Assembly: GCA_023413275.1 (NCBI GenBank) | Contig: JAEZPX010000217.1 | Location: 1-14,297, forward strand | Reading direction: 5' to 3' | DNA: 14,297 bases | From: Bacillota bacterium | GTDB taxonomy: Bacteria; Bacillota; Clostridia; Lachnospirales; Anaerotignaceae | In this document: piece after piece, positions 14,077 to 14,297 of the stretch | Layout: every line of letters starts with the position of its first letter | Numbering within the stretch: position 1 is the stretch's first letter | Made by a program: the position numbers and the translations under genes | The notes under the pieces: model-generated | The model's input: the letters and a program-made list of their open reading frames with translations, nothing else | What the model was told of the DNA's origin: nothing | Databases searched by the model: none

Positions 14077-14297
14077 ATGGTAGGTAAAAAGGTTGTACAT
14101 CATTTAATGATGAGCGCAAAAGACGCTCACTATACTGGTAATTTAGTAAACGGCGCTAGAATCGTAAATCAGTGGGGCGACGTTGGTACAGAATTAATGG
14201 TTTATGTGGATGGTGACATCAGCTTATTCTTGGGCTACAAAGATATTGAATTCACAGCTCCTGTATACGTTGGCGATTTCATGGAATACCATGGTTG
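14077..14297 (+). CDS. acl: Beta-alanyl-CoA:ammonia lyase (3' end outside the window)
   Basis: This cytosolic enzyme reversibly removes ammonia from beta-alanyl-CoA to give acryloyl-CoA, in the beta-alanine branch of propionate fermentation. Only the first 73 codons are present, starting MVGKKVVHHLMMSAKDAHYT. They follow closely, from memory, the Acl proteins of Clostridium propionicum, a hot-dog-fold family related to 3-aminobutyryl-CoA ammonia lyase (Kal) of lysine fermenters. The stretch YTGNLVNGARIVNQWGDVGT is typical of both. The expected full length is about 145 residues, and the C-terminal half with the catalytic glutamate is not visible. AAAGGAGG stands 8 nt before ATG 14077, the strongest binding site in the window, suggesting high expression. 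A Kal-type substrate cannot be fully excluded from the N-terminus. Confidence 0.88.
   Translation, partial: MVGKKVVHHLMMSAKDAHYTGNLVNGARIVNQWGDVGTELMVYVDGDISLFLGYKDIEFTAPVYVGDFMEYHG

Overview
The window reads as chromosomal DNA of a low-G+C, anaerobic, amino-acid-fermenting Clostridia. Strong AGGAGG/GGGG-type ribosome binding sites, intrinsic terminators, FeoAB iron uptake, a butyryl/acetyl-type CoA-transferase and a beta-alanyl-CoA ammonia lyase all point that way. From memory, the N-terminus of the truncated last gene matches the Acl proteins of Clostridium (Anaerotignum) propionicum very closely, so that species or a near relative is the best guess. No mobile element, CRISPR array, rRNA or tRNA was seen.

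Layout. The left edge (1-45) probably holds the tail of a plus-strand gene facing a bidirectional terminator. dCMP deaminase (200-655, minus) and a family I-type CoA-transferase (810-2117, minus) follow, separated by a strong minus-strand terminator. About 425 bp upstream of the CoA-transferase hold two promoter candidates and four copies of a short motif, AAACCRATK. Next is a minus-strand run feoA - feoB - GNAT acetyltransferase - ROK sugar kinase (6843 down to 3182), with 1-27 nt gaps. After a 222-bp gap comes a small P-loop protein (2543-2959) with its own terminator. Divergent from feoA is a secreted protein with a copper-amine-oxidase-N-like domain, a trypsin-like protease domain and an FnIII-like domain (6981-8240). 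A second minus-strand operon, 11391 down to 8406, encodes an acidic conserved protein, a secreted or lipoprotein-like protein, an OGG1-like 8-oxoguanine glycosylase and a YbaK/EbsC deacylase. The plus strand then carries endonuclease III (11973-12617), a lipoprotein (12672-13517) and, at the right edge, the acl gene (14077 onward, truncated).

How the genes fit together. The CoA-transferase and Acl fit fermentation through CoA thioesters. FeoAB imports ferrous iron, which the [4Fe-4S] enzyme Nth and other iron-sulfur enzymes would use. Ogg and Nth are two base-excision-repair glycosylases of the HhH-GPD fold in separate operons. dCMP deaminase feeds dTTP synthesis.

The least expected signals lie between the genes. 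A short G+C-rich island at 11461-11525 reads as a two-hairpin small RNA with C-rich loops and its own terminator. The apparently empty stretch before acl holds the remains of a gene of about 131 codons on the minus strand (13581-13977), with one frameshift and three in-frame stops. The four AAACCRATK copies upstream of the CoA-transferase look like a regulatory array. None of these is proven by sequence reading alone.
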